From NCBI GenBank assembly GCA_965262365.1, contig OZ253541.1:1550001-1614000 (forward strand): 64,000 nucleotides of DNA. Reading direction: 5' to 3'. Shown one piece after another: positions 9,982 to 17,488 of the stretch. This stretch comes from UBA6522 sp965262365. GTDB lineage: Bacteria > Pseudomonadota > Gammaproteobacteria > Steroidobacterales > Rariloculaceae. How positions within the stretch are numbered: the first letter of the stretch is position 1; each line of letters starts with the position of its first letter. Both the position numbers and the translations under genes were made by a program. The notes below the pieces were generated by a model, which saw nothing but the letters and a program-made list of their open reading frames with translations, was not told the origin of the DNA and made no database searches.

Positions 9982-11109
9982 ATGAACAGGATTGTTAGGC
10001 ACGCAAGTGACCGCAGAAACTCGATTCTCAAGAGCCTTGAGACGGGTCCCGACGGGCGTTTCACTCGGCATGGCGCTAAGGTCATAGCGGAGGCATGGTG
10101 TGCAACGCCTGCTGTCTGTACTGTTTCCCACTATTGCCGAACCTCGGTCTACGCGTTTCCCGGCTGCCACTTGACTTCCAGCGCCACAGACGTACTCGAA
10201 GTCATCTACGAAACACGTTCCTTCAGGGCTGTCGTCATTTCGGATTTGCCTGCCTACTTCAAGCGGGGTCGTACGAAATTTCCGCACTATGGGATGGACG
10301 TCTCGCTCCGCGACGGGATTGACCGAGCGTACGAAAAGAAACGGGGCCGTCGCCCGCAATCCAGCCGTGCGTTTTTTCTTCTGATCGAAGAGTATGAAAA
10401 GGTCCCATTCACAACACTTGAGAACGGCGAGTGCTTTGAAATAGACCAGTGTCTTGACGGAAAGCAATTGATCGAGGGAGGTGTCGAGGGAGAACGGGCC
10501 TTGGCAGCGGTTCGGAATTCAGACGGGGCGTGGCCGGATTTTTCGCCCTCCATGCATGGCGTCAATGCCATGCTGACCGCCGTCAAGGCAGAACAGAAAG
10601 TCACTCACCATATTGACCAACTCTATACCTGCTCCTGCTTTGCCACCGACGATGGGAGAGCCGTGTATCCGCTGTCACCCAGGATGAGCATCGCCTATGG
10701 CGGAGCGCGTATATCGTCACCCGTCGATGTCGCGGCGTTGAGCCGTATAATCGCAAACGTCCGCTCGATCCATGACGGACTGAGGCGAGACGCCCAAGTC
10801 GATCCGCAAATATCGGAGCTTATTGACGCTGTACTGTTGGAAAAGAAGCCCGATGAAAGATACTTCAGACTATGGTACCTACGGCTGTGGCAGGCTATTG
10901 CCGACGCCAAGAGGCTTTTGGGCGTACCTGACCTAGAACGGGAAACCGCAATCATTGCGGGAGATTTCGCTCCTGCCGAACTCAAGGACTACCGCCACAA
11001 GATAGCTCATTGGTGGACGGGCAAAGTGGACTTCACCTATGTGACCGGCATGCAGCAGACCGTTCTGGAATTGTTGCGCAATAAGTACCGCGGGACCGGT
11101 TCACCGTAA
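9982..11109 (+). CDS. Uncharacterised protein with HEPN-like C-terminal motif, copy 2
   Basis: A 375-residue paralogue of the product at 1500-2609, not assigned to any named family. It repeats the landmarks of copy 1: an early CRTSVYAFPGCH stretch, a central HIDQ followed by ATDDGRAVYPLSPRMS, and the C-terminal block YRHKIAHWWTG with R338-x4-H343, an RxxxxH pattern like that of HEPN ribonuclease domains. Conservation between the copies is strongest in this C-terminal block. A GAAGGA ribosome site precedes the ATG. The copies are too diverged at DNA level to be a recent duplication. The two genes bracket the SIR2 gene on the same strand, in a region with integrase and repressor debris; a role in phage defence is inferred from this context only. 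Confidence 0.8.
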   Translation: MNRIVRHASDRRNSILKSLETGPDGRFTRHGAKVIAEAWCATPAVCTVSHYCRTSVYAFPGCHLTSSATDVLEVIYETRSFRAVVISDLPAYFKRGRTKFPHYGMDVSLRDGIDRAYEKKRGRRPQSSRAFFLLIEEYEKVPFTTLENGECFEIDQCLDGKQLIEGGVEGERALAAVRNSDGAWPDFSPSMHGVNAMLTAVKAEQKVTHHIDQLYTCSCFATDDGRAVYPLSPRMSIAYGGARISSPVDVAALSRIIANVRSIHDGLRRDAQVDPQISELIDAVLLEKKPDERYFRLWYLRLWQAIADAKRLLGVPDLERETAIIAGDFAPAELKDYRHKIAHWWTGKVDFTYVTGMQQTVLELLRNKYRGTGSP

Positions 11110-11402
11110 AGGGCTCTTTCCAAGAATGTTGACACGCGCTTTGAATCTTTCCTTCGGACATACTCGCGTATGCTGAACCCTCTCTGAAACTTACTCTTGT
11201 TGAATCGTACCGGCTTCTCCGCCAGCTCCGTCAAAGCGGATACGACCGGGAATTCGTGGCCAGGAGCCTCCTTGCAAGTTTCCCCAGTAGCGGGCAGATC
11301 CCTTGACACCCGTTGAGAGATTTCGGCGGTCCGATCCGGTCGCAACACGGCTGAATTGCTTTTGCCGGTCGAAGACACTGCGTCTGAGCGGGCTCGAATC
11401 GG

Positions 11403-11575
11403 TCAGGGCCGCCGGAATACCCACAGCACCGTTGCGACGATGCGTCTGTCCTTGGCGAGGCAGGTGACGGGCGCATAGTTCGGGTTCGCGGTGGTGAGCC
11501 GCAACCGCGCGGGGTCGGATCCATGCACGGTCTCAACGCGTCTGATTGCCAAGCTGCTGCCGTCGAATAATCGAC
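11403..11575 (-). pseudogene. S24/LexA-like repressor peptidase, C-terminal fragment
   Basis: Read on the minus strand, about 57 codons give LFDGSSLAIRRVETVHGSD, then RLRLTTANPNYAPVTCL and an end VATVLWVFRRP before a TGA. This is the C-terminal beta-rich end of S24-family repressors or UmuD-like peptidases, where a substrate-like strand is followed by a closing V-x-W-V-x-R stretch. No N-terminal half or start is present, so it is a remnant, probably of a phage or integrative-element regulator. It abuts an integrase remnant on the same strand. Confidence 0.55.
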
Positions 11576-11587
11576 TGGTACGGTAGT

Positions 11588-11803
11588 TTATTCCGGCACA
11601 GTCGGCGGGGTGGTGACGAGGTCCTGAGCAATGTTGCGTCGGTTCTTGAGGGCCTTGCGTCTTGCATCGGCCAGCTTCAGCATGGGATAGGCGCCAAGGC
11701 CGATGTTGGTCACCCGTCCCGCAACCCGAATGCGCTGTACCCAGGATTTCGATACCGTAGACTTGTCAGCTAGTCCTGGAATGCTCGCGAGAAAGGCGGC
11801 CAT
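11588..11803 (-). pseudogene. Phage-type integrase, N-terminal arm-binding fragment
   Basis: About 70 codons on the minus strand include KSWVQRIRVAGRVTNIGLG and YPMLKLADARRKALKNRRNI, the arm-type DNA-binding domain (DUF4102) at the N-terminus of P4-like tyrosine integrases. The catalytic domain is missing and the expected upstream N-terminal residues are replaced by unrelated sequence, so this is a truncated relic. It marks the island as built partly by integrative elements. Confidence 0.65.
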
Positions 11804-11877
11804 CGTCGCGGAGAATTCGGAACAGGAGGCTGCGTAGTGGACGATCCCGCCTTAGGGCAAAGCCTACACTTATCTCT

Positions 11878-11892
11878 CGGTCTTAAAGACCG
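11878..11892. promoter_or_regulatory. Short palindrome upstream of PIN gene
   Basis: CGGTCTT-A-AAGACCG is a perfect 7-bp inverted repeat with a one-base centre, 20 bases before the ATG of the PIN-domain gene. It may be an operator. It is too short and lacks a T-run for a terminator. Confidence 0.3.
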
Positions 11893-11912
11893 GGACCAGC
11901 TCTGGCCGTCCA

Positions 11913-12416
11913 ATGACTGAACGCCTCAAGTGTATGTTCGATAGCAACATATTCGATGAGTTCATTGACCGCCCCGAATACGTCGAGTTAATTGCCGGAA
12001 GCGTTGACGTGGTCGCCACTCACGTCCAGCGTGACCAGATCAACGATACCCCGTGCGCAGAGAAAAGGATGAAACTTTGCCGGATATTCCACGATCTTGT
12101 TCCGGACGAGCCACATGTACGTGGAAAAGGCTTGGTTTCAACGGAGTCGGCCGTCTGGAACATTTCAAAATGGAATAGTGCAAAGTGGTCCAGCGACGAC
12201 GATCTGCTTGAGCAACTTCGAGGCTCCGTAAAACCTGATGCAGGAAGGTCGTACGTGAGAAAAACGACAGATGCGCTGATCGCTGAGACCGCAATCAAGA
12301 ACAGCTTTACGCTGGTCACTAAGGACAATCGACTGAGGAAAAAGGTGACGAAGGTGGGCGGAAAGAGTATTACCTGGGAGCAGTTGCGGGAGCATTGTAG
12401 GAGCACCATGCCATGA
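11913..12416 (+). CDS. PIN-domain protein
   Basis: A 167-residue protein with the acidic layout of a PIN-fold nuclease: FDSNIFDEFID near the N-terminus (first Asp), a middle helix region, then TTDALIAETAIKNSFTLVTKD, in which the DALIAETA Asp/Glu pair and the VTKDNRL Asp match later PIN catalytic positions. PIN proteins are metal-dependent RNases and are often VapC-type toxins. No antitoxin-like gene adjoins it, so it is either orphaned or self-standing. The first ATG (11913) is used; another ATG at 11934 would start directly at MFDSNIF, closer to the usual PIN N-terminus. Neither has a clear ribosome site. Confidence 0.7.
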   Translation: MTERLKCMFDSNIFDEFIDRPEYVELIAGSVDVVATHVQRDQINDTPCAEKRMKLCRIFHDLVPDEPHVRGKGLVSTESAVWNISKWNSAKWSSDDDLLEQLRGSVKPDAGRSYVRKTTDALIAETAIKNSFTLVTKDNRLRKKVTKVGGKSITWEQLREHCRSTMP

Positions 12417-12592
12417 CTTGGATCGGTTAGGCTATAGCCGTTATTTCGCTCTTGTTTGTTAATCGGCGTGGAACATAGACCCTCGCTAATCTTTCAAGAT
12501 CAATAGGTTAACGCGCCGATCGGTGTCCAATCCGCTTGCCGATTAACACCTTCACCTTTCTAGCTCGCAACCGAACTCGTCACCGCCCAAAA

Positions 12593-12704
12593 CTATCTCA
12601 AAGGGGGCAATGACCCGGTTTCCGATAGCCGTCCTTTTTTGGGTTCCATGGCATCATTAAAATGCTTCTCGAAGTAGAGTAGTTCGTCCGCTCTCGTGCA
12701 CAGA
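12593..12704 (-). pseudogene. Trypsin-like protease gene, 3' end, detached by IS21
   Basis: Reading on the minus strand from the left edge of the IS21 element, the codons continue the protease frame at 15415: after ...DLGLC come TRADELLYFEKHFNDAM and, ~20 residues later, a TAG at 12593-12595. The frame matches exactly once the element and one copy of the CACAGA duplication are removed. This tail is not preceded by any start in its present location. Confidence 0.85.
12699..12704. repeat. IS21-B target-site duplication, left copy
   Basis: CACAGA, repeated at 15415-15420. Removing the element and one copy restores the protease reading frame, which supports this exact boundary. Confidence 0.85.
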
Positions 12705-12755
12705 TCTACAGCGACAATCAAGATGAGAACCCAGCGACAATCAGGATGAGAATGC

Positions 12756-12814
12756 CGCCGCCTCTCGCCTTGGGAGGGAGGGCATAGCCCGATCGAGCAA
12801 GGCGAGAGGCGGCG
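12756..12814. repeat. 17-bp inverted repeat near IS21-B left end
   Basis: CGCCGCCTCTCGCCTTG at 12756-12772 is repeated exactly in inverse at 12798-12814, with a 25-base loop. The hairpin lies between the left-end repeats and istA and would form in any transcript entering from outside. It could shield the transposase gene from read-through; that role is inferred. Confidence 0.65.
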
Positions 12815-12886
12815 AGGCCGAGAGCCGCGCTTCGTGATCGCGACAGGATTGGCTAAGTTGTTCCGTTATCTCAGGGACGGACATCG

Positions 12887-14422
12887 ATGCCAGGCAGTCA
12901 TATTACCGATCGTCAAGTGAGGCTTTACATGCAATTTAAACAACAGACTGCGCTGCAGGCGGCCGCCGCGAAGGCCGGCTTCAGCACCGCCACGGCCTAC
13001 CGGATCGAGGAGGATCCGCGGCTTCCCTCCACCAAGAAGAAGACTCGGGGCCGACGCCGGGCCGATCCGCTGGCGGGGATCTTCGACGAGGAACTCGTTC
13101 CAATGCTGGAGCAGACGCCGGGCATTCGCACGGTGGCGCTGTTCCAGGAACTGATGCGCCGCCATCCCGAACTCGGCCCCGGCGTTCGCCGGACGCTGGA
13201 GCGGCGGGTGCGGGAATGGCGCGCGGTCCACGGTCCGGAGCAGGAGATCGTGTTCCGCCAGACCCATCCGCCGGGTCAGCTCGGGCTCTCGGACTTTACC
13301 GATGCCGGCGCCCTGGGGGTGAGGATCGCCGGGGCGCGGCTCAAACACCTCCTGTACCACTTCCGCCTGGCCTACTCCGGGTTCTCTCACGCGCACGTGG
13401 TACTGGGCGGGGAGAGCTTCACCGCCTTGGCCGAGGGGCTGCAAAACGCCCTGTGGAGCCTCGGCGGGGCACCGCAGGAACACCGCAGCGACAGCCTCTC
13501 GGCGGCGTACCGCAACCTCAAGCGCAACCAGCGCGAGGACGCCACGGCACGCTACGCGGCGCTGTGCGCGCACTACGGCATGGCGCCGAGCCGCAACAAC
13601 CGCGGGGAATCGCACGAGAACGGCGCCGTGGAAGGCCCGCACGGGCATCTCAAGCGTGCCCTGGCCGACGCGCTGCTGCTGCGCGGCTCCAGCGACTTCG
13701 ACTGCCTGGGCGAGTACCGCGCCTTCGTCGACGAAGTGGTCGGGCGGCGCAACGCCCACCACCGTGCCCGCATCGATGTGGAGCGCGCCGTGCTCAAGCC
13801 CTTGCCGCGCCAGCGCACCGAGGACTTCGACACGGTCCATGTGCGAGTGACCTCCTCCGGCGGCTTCATCCTGCGGCGGGTGTTTTACTCCGTGCCCTCG
13901 CGTCTGGTGGGCCATCAGTTGACGGTGCGCGTGTACGACGAGCGCCTGGAACTGTTCCTCGGCACCACGTATCTGATGCAACTGCCGCGCGGGCGCGTTC
14001 AGGCGAACGGGTGCAACGGCCATGTCATCGATTACCGCCACGTCATCCACTCGCTGCGACGCAAGCCCATGGCGCTGCGCAACCTCGTCTACCGCGACAG
14101 CCTGTTCCCGCGCCAGGCATACCGGCGCGCGTTTGACGCGCTCGTGGAAGCCAGGGGCGAACGCGCCGCCTGCCGCGATACCGTCGCCTTGCTCTCGCTG
14201 GCGCACGAACGCACCTGCGAAGCCGAGCTCGCCCAGGCCATCGAAGCCTGCCTGGAGGCCGGCGCGTTGCCCGACCCCATCGCCCTAGCCGCCCGGTTCG
14301 CCCCCGCGCCGCGCACGGTGCCGGAAATCCGGGTCGAGTTGGGCTCGCTCGCCGATTACGATGTCCTGCTCACGGCGCCGACGTCCGCCGCCGCCACGGC
14401 CCGCGCAGGAGACGGCTCATGA
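12887..14422 (+). CDS. istA: IS21 transposase IstA
   Basis: A 511-residue IS21 transposase. An N-terminal helix-turn-helix (about residues 9-45, VRLYMQFKQQTALQAAAAK onward) precedes an rve-type catalytic core with LGLSDFTDAG (first Asp), QEHRSDSLSAAYRN (second Asp) and ESHENGAVEGPHGHLKRAL (Glu). A C-terminal beta-barrel-like region follows (DTVHVRVTSSGGFILRRVFY onward). Length and order are normal for IstA. The stop overlaps the istB start by 4 bases (ATGA), giving translational coupling. No damage is seen. Confidence 0.95.
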   Translation: MPGSHITDRQVRLYMQFKQQTALQAAAAKAGFSTATAYRIEEDPRLPSTKKKTRGRRRADPLAGIFDEELVPMLEQTPGIRTVALFQELMRRHPELGPGVRRTLERRVREWRAVHGPEQEIVFRQTHPPGQLGLSDFTDAGALGVRIAGARLKHLLYHFRLAYSGFSHAHVVLGGESFTALAEGLQNALWSLGGAPQEHRSDSLSAAYRNLKRNQREDATARYAALCAHYGMAPSRNNRGESHENGAVEGPHGHLKRALADALLLRGSSDFDCLGEYRAFVDEVVGRRNAHHRARIDVERAVLKPLPRQRTEDFDTVHVRVTSSGGFILRRVFYSVPSRLVGHQLTVRVYDERLELFLGTTYLMQLPRGRVQANGCNGHVIDYRHVIHSLRRKPMALRNLVYRDSLFPRQAYRRAFDALVEARGERAACRDTVALLSLAHERTCEAELAQAIEACLEAGALPDPIALAARFAPAPRTVPEIRVELGSLADYDVLLTAPTSAAATARAGDGS

Positions 14423-15276
14423 GTGCCGTGGATACCGCACAGCTCGACCTGATGTTCACCGAACTGCGCCTGCCGACCTTCAAGGCCGCCTGGGCGCAAC
14501 TGGCCCAACGCGCCGATGCCGAAGGCTGGCCCGCGGCCCGCCTGCTCGGCGCCCTGGCCGAACAGGAGATCGCCGACCGGGCCCGGCGGCGCTTCGAACG
14601 CCATCTCGCCGAGGCCAAACTGCCGCCCGGCAAAACACTCGCCAACTTCGACTTCAACGTCGTGCCCATGGTCTCCAAGGCCCATGTCAACGCCCTGGTC
14701 GCAGGCGACGGCTGGCTGGACCAGGGCGCCAACTTGATCCTGGTCGGCCCGCCCGGGGCCGGGAAAAGTCACTTGGGGGCAGCGATCGGCCTGGCGCTCA
14801 TCGAAAACGGCTTCCGTGTCCTGTATGCGCGCACCACCGATCTGGTGCAGAAACTCCAGGTCGCGCGCCGCGAACTGGTGCTCGAGGCCGCCATCCGCAA
14901 ACTGCACAAGTACCACCTGCTCATCCTCGACGACATCGCCTACGTGCGTAAGGATCAGGCCGAAACCAGCGTCCTGTTCGAACTGATCAGTTCCCGGTAC
15001 GAGGACCGCTCCCTGCTCGTCACCGCCAACCAGCCGTTCGGCGACTGGGGCTCGATCTTCCCCGAACAGGCCATGACGCTGGCGGCCATCGACCGGCTCG
15101 TGCATCGGGCGACCATCTTCGAACTCAATGTCGAAAGCTATCGCCGCCGCACCGCGGTGGAAACCAAACGCGGCCGCGGGCGTATCGCCTCCCGGGCCAC
15201 GCCAGCCAACACCAAGGTCAAGCTCCCGGGCGGCGCCTCATCGAAGAACAAGCAGGTCCAGGAAAACAACCCGTGA
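14419..15276 (+). CDS. istB: IS21 ATP-binding helper protein IstB
   Basis: A 285-residue AAA+ ATPase of the IstB type, with Walker A GPPGAGKSH at about residues 112-120 and Walker B LLILDDIAY at about 170-178. It begins inside the istA stop codon. The C-terminus carries a ~40-residue basic tail rich in Lys, Arg, Ser and Asn that extends beyond the usual IstB core. It acts with IstA in target selection. The sequence differs clearly from the IstB at 433-1191, so two different IS21 lineages are present. Confidence 0.94.
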   Translation: MSAVDTAQLDLMFTELRLPTFKAAWAQLAQRADAEGWPAARLLGALAEQEIADRARRRFERHLAEAKLPPGKTLANFDFNVVPMVSKAHVNALVAGDGWLDQGANLILVGPPGAGKSHLGAAIGLALIENGFRVLYARTTDLVQKLQVARRELVLEAAIRKLHKYHLLILDDIAYVRKDQAETSVLFELISSRYEDRSLLVTANQPFGDWGSIFPEQAMTLAAIDRLVHRATIFELNVESYRRRTAVETKRGRGRIASRATPANTKVKLPGGASSKNKQVQENNP

Positions 15277-15414
15277 CACAACTCCCGATCATGATCCGGC
15301 GGCGGCGTTATGAACGCCCCTTGCCTCGTCCGCCTCCGACAAGGCATCATCAACCGTCGCGACACCTTCTCAGCTTGATTGTCGCGCTCTTCTCACCCTG
15401 CTTGTCGCGCTACA

Positions 15415-15420
15415 CACAGA
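15415..15420. repeat. IS21-B target-site duplication, right copy
   Basis: CACAGA, matching 12699-12704 on the other side of the element. Confidence 0.85.
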
Positions 15421-16256
15421 CCCAAATCGTTCGGTATGGGTACATCCTGCTGTCCGCTCCCTGTCGGCGCCGGTCGGAATTGAGCTTCGCCGCGAACAGT
15501 GTGAATGAACACCGACTTCACCACACCGAGTAGCAGCACCTGATTTGTAGAAATCAATCTGTGCTCCGTCGACAATCTCGTACCCGATGGGCTGAACAAG
15601 TAGATGGGCGAACCACTTGAACCGGGATAGACCGAGCAGTCAATAAGGAATTCGTTTCTTCCGTTCCAATTGACCGACACCGGCGACGCCGTTATACCTC
15701 TTCGTGCGATCGGCAAATTGTTCTTTTGGTCCCACAACCCGTTGGGATAGCCCACCATTAGAATCTCTTCGACTGCGTTCAAATTTGCTGCTGCATCTGC
15801 ATTCACGAACTGGGTTACTTGCGTCGCCTTGTATACCGGCGTGAAACCATTCTCAAGCATCTGCCTGAACTCGTTGGAAATGGGAAGAACCGCCAGATCG
15901 ACAAGGTCATCGGGGTGTTTGTACCAACGCTCTTCGAAATTCTCTTTAAACCGAATTGTGCTGGGTACGATCGGAGCATCGACGGCGTCAACTTGCCTGG
16001 ATCGGAAAACAAGTTCACACGAATCTGACTCTGCAATTACATGCCTGTTCGTAACAACGCACTGAATTGCTTCGTCTCCCCTCTCACAAAACTTCTGCAT
16101 AAAGCCCGTTCCTACACTCTGCGAACCGTCTATTCTGCGCACGGCAATTCTGACAGTGTTCTGCATGTGCTGATTGGCCAGCGAATAGTCTTCATCAACC
16201 GGTGCCTTCGAAACCTGTCTTGTCTTACCTTTCACTTCAGCAAGACCACGTCCCAT
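15415..16256 (-). pseudogene. Trypsin-like serine protease, 5' part, split by IS21
   Basis: The product carries the chymotrypsin/trypsin-fold triad: VVTNRHVIAESDSC (His), DDLVDLAVLPI (Asp) and YPGSSGSPIY (Ser in GSSGSP). Up to about 280 codons precede the IS21 insertion, after which the frame picks up at 12704 and adds ~37 residues. In its present state the protein would end nine codons past DLGL inside the element. The start is uncertain: ATG at 16256 has GGAAAGGG just upstream and overlaps the preceding gene by 20 bases; ATG at 16166 begins MQNTVRIAVRR, closer to the protease domain. No signal peptide is seen, so a cytoplasmic protease paired with the upstream gene is likely. Confidence 0.8.
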
Positions 16257-16611
16257 GGACCCTTTCCAGTTCCCCGATCCAGAACGCTTCCCGATCATTC
16301 GTGTCGTATCCCAATGAACGCGCCAGTTCAAAGAACCCCAACCCGGGCATATAGTCACCGAACTTGTGAACGACCAGGACTGTCAGCATCCCGCGTCCCG
16401 CCTTGTCCTCTTCCTCGGAGATCTCGCCCAACATGTGGGCCAACTGGGGGCCGTGCGGTTCCAGCTCGCAGGCTTCAATCTCGTCAATTAGGTCCGAGTA
16501 GGTAATCACATCGCAGCGGGCCGCCACCGCGATCATCGCCTGGCGCGCCTCAGCTTTCGCCGCGTCCCAAACATCCTGGGAGAAGCCATGGTCGAACGAC
16601 GCCCGTTTCAT
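16237..16611 (-). CDS. Conserved small protein paired with protease
   Basis: A 124-residue protein starting at MKRASFDHGFSQDVWDAAK; an upstream extension of the frame to 16713 is Arg/Ser-rich and unlikely to be coding. The central stretch LAHMLGEISEEEDKAGRGML followed by TVLVVHKFGDYMPGLGFFELA is strongly patterned and resembles a widespread family of unknown function that I cannot name. It has no membrane segment or signal peptide. The stop overlaps or closely precedes the protease start on the same strand, so the two are probably one operon. The partner is broken by IS21, so the pair is likely inactive here. Confidence 0.75.
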   Translation of the reverse strand: MKRASFDHGFSQDVWDAAKAEARQAMIAVAARCDVITYSDLIDEIEACELEPHGPQLAHMLGEISEEEDKAGRGMLTVLVVHKFGDYMPGLGFFELARSLGYDTNDREAFWIGELERVHGTWSC

Positions 16612-17368
16612 TCTAATCCCATTGAGTGAAGCCGCCCCACTAGGCCACAGTCTGCACCATTTGATTGCCCGGAAACAGGACTCCCGCGGCGAGCCGCGGG
16701 CACCCCGCCACACACTCCGACCGAGAGCCCAACTCGCCGCCCGCTTCTGCTTCAGCTCTCGGGACTTGCCCTCAACTGCAGGATTTCAGCACCACGCATA
16801 GGGTAAATCCACAGTCCTCGGCCATTTGCCGTGAACGCCCCCGCCATTCGCGGCAACCACCTCTCGTCGGCTCGGCGCTAGCTTTGCTAGGAACGGCCCA
16901 AACTCAGGACTGCTACAACATCGCCACTTGGAATCTCTCGAGCGCTTCGCGTTCGAAGGATCGCCCCCCGGCTTTCCGGAGAACAGAAACGGCGGCCCCA
17001 TCACCTATCCCAGCCGCACGTCCGCAAAGGTCGACACCATCGCGCGCGCCATCCGAGACATCTTGCACCCCAAGATTCCGCTTCAGAGCAACGTACAGCC
17101 ACCACTTGGCGGTGTCCGCATACGTGGTCGTTATGCCCGGCAATGACTGAGTCCCGCAACGTCAAGCGCTCAATCAGGGAACCGAGGTGCGCGCACAACG
17201 CTTACGAAACGCTCGTTTGATTCCCGGCGCGTCTCGCCAATTGCGTTTCGTGAATCTTGTCCCGCCGAGCAAAGACTGGCAGCATTCACGCCCGAACATG
17301 AACGCTCGCCTGCAGTCGGCGAGGCGGTCGAAACCCGGTCCGGATATCCCCGAGAAGGTCGAACATTC
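16612..17368. other. 757-base gap with no recognised gene
   Basis: Several short frames occur but none has recognisable motifs or a good start. The plus-strand frame of the tiny ORF at 17369 is open back to about 17140 but contains no start codon and has an unusual Arg/Ser-rich composition, so it may be a decayed upstream gene. The divergent promoters of the 124-residue gene and the CBASS-like operon must lie here. Confidence 0.45.
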
Positions 17369-17488
17369 ATGCAAGGCACCTCGCTGCGCACGCTGAAGGG
17401 TTTTCTGCGCACAGCCCGACCGGAAGTGGCGCCGCAAGGGAATCGCCGCATCGAGCGGGCGCTCGCGCAGCTTGCTTCGGAGAGGTAA
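17369..17488 (+). CDS. 39-residue leader ORF coupled to CD-NTase
   Basis: A tiny ORF begins at an ATG preceded by GAGAAGG at suitable distance and encodes a basic 39-residue peptide (MQGTSLRTLKGFLRTARPE followed by RRIERALAQLASER). Its TAA overlaps the next start by one base (TAATG), a hallmark of translational coupling. The function is unknown; it could be a genuine small protein or only a device that sets translation of the downstream nucleotidyltransferase. No known family was recognised. Confidence 0.4.
   Translation: MQGTSLRTLKGFLRTARPEVAPQGNRRIERALAQLASER

Larger units (their letters stand above)
12705..15414. mobile_element. IS21-family element B inserted in protease gene
   Basis: A 2,710-base element with istA and istB on the plus strand. 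The left end begins TCTACAGCGACAATCA and contains a second GCGACAATCAGGATGAGAA repeat; the right end read inward begins TGTAGCGCGACAAGCA and also has a second GCGACAATCAAGCTGAGAA repeat. Such paired end repeats are typical of IS21. It is flanked by a 6-base duplication CACAGA, within the 4-8 base range of the family. Both genes appear intact. Confidence 0.92.

Noticed and set aside
12866..14206. 446-residue open frame on the minus strand
   Set aside because: It is the antisense of the intact istA gene, with His/Gln/Gly-rich shadow composition and no motif.
16665..17150. 161-residue plus-strand frame upstream of the CBASS-like operon
   Set aside because: Pro/Ser/Arg-rich composition, no motif, and it overlaps the divergent promoter region; probably not coding.
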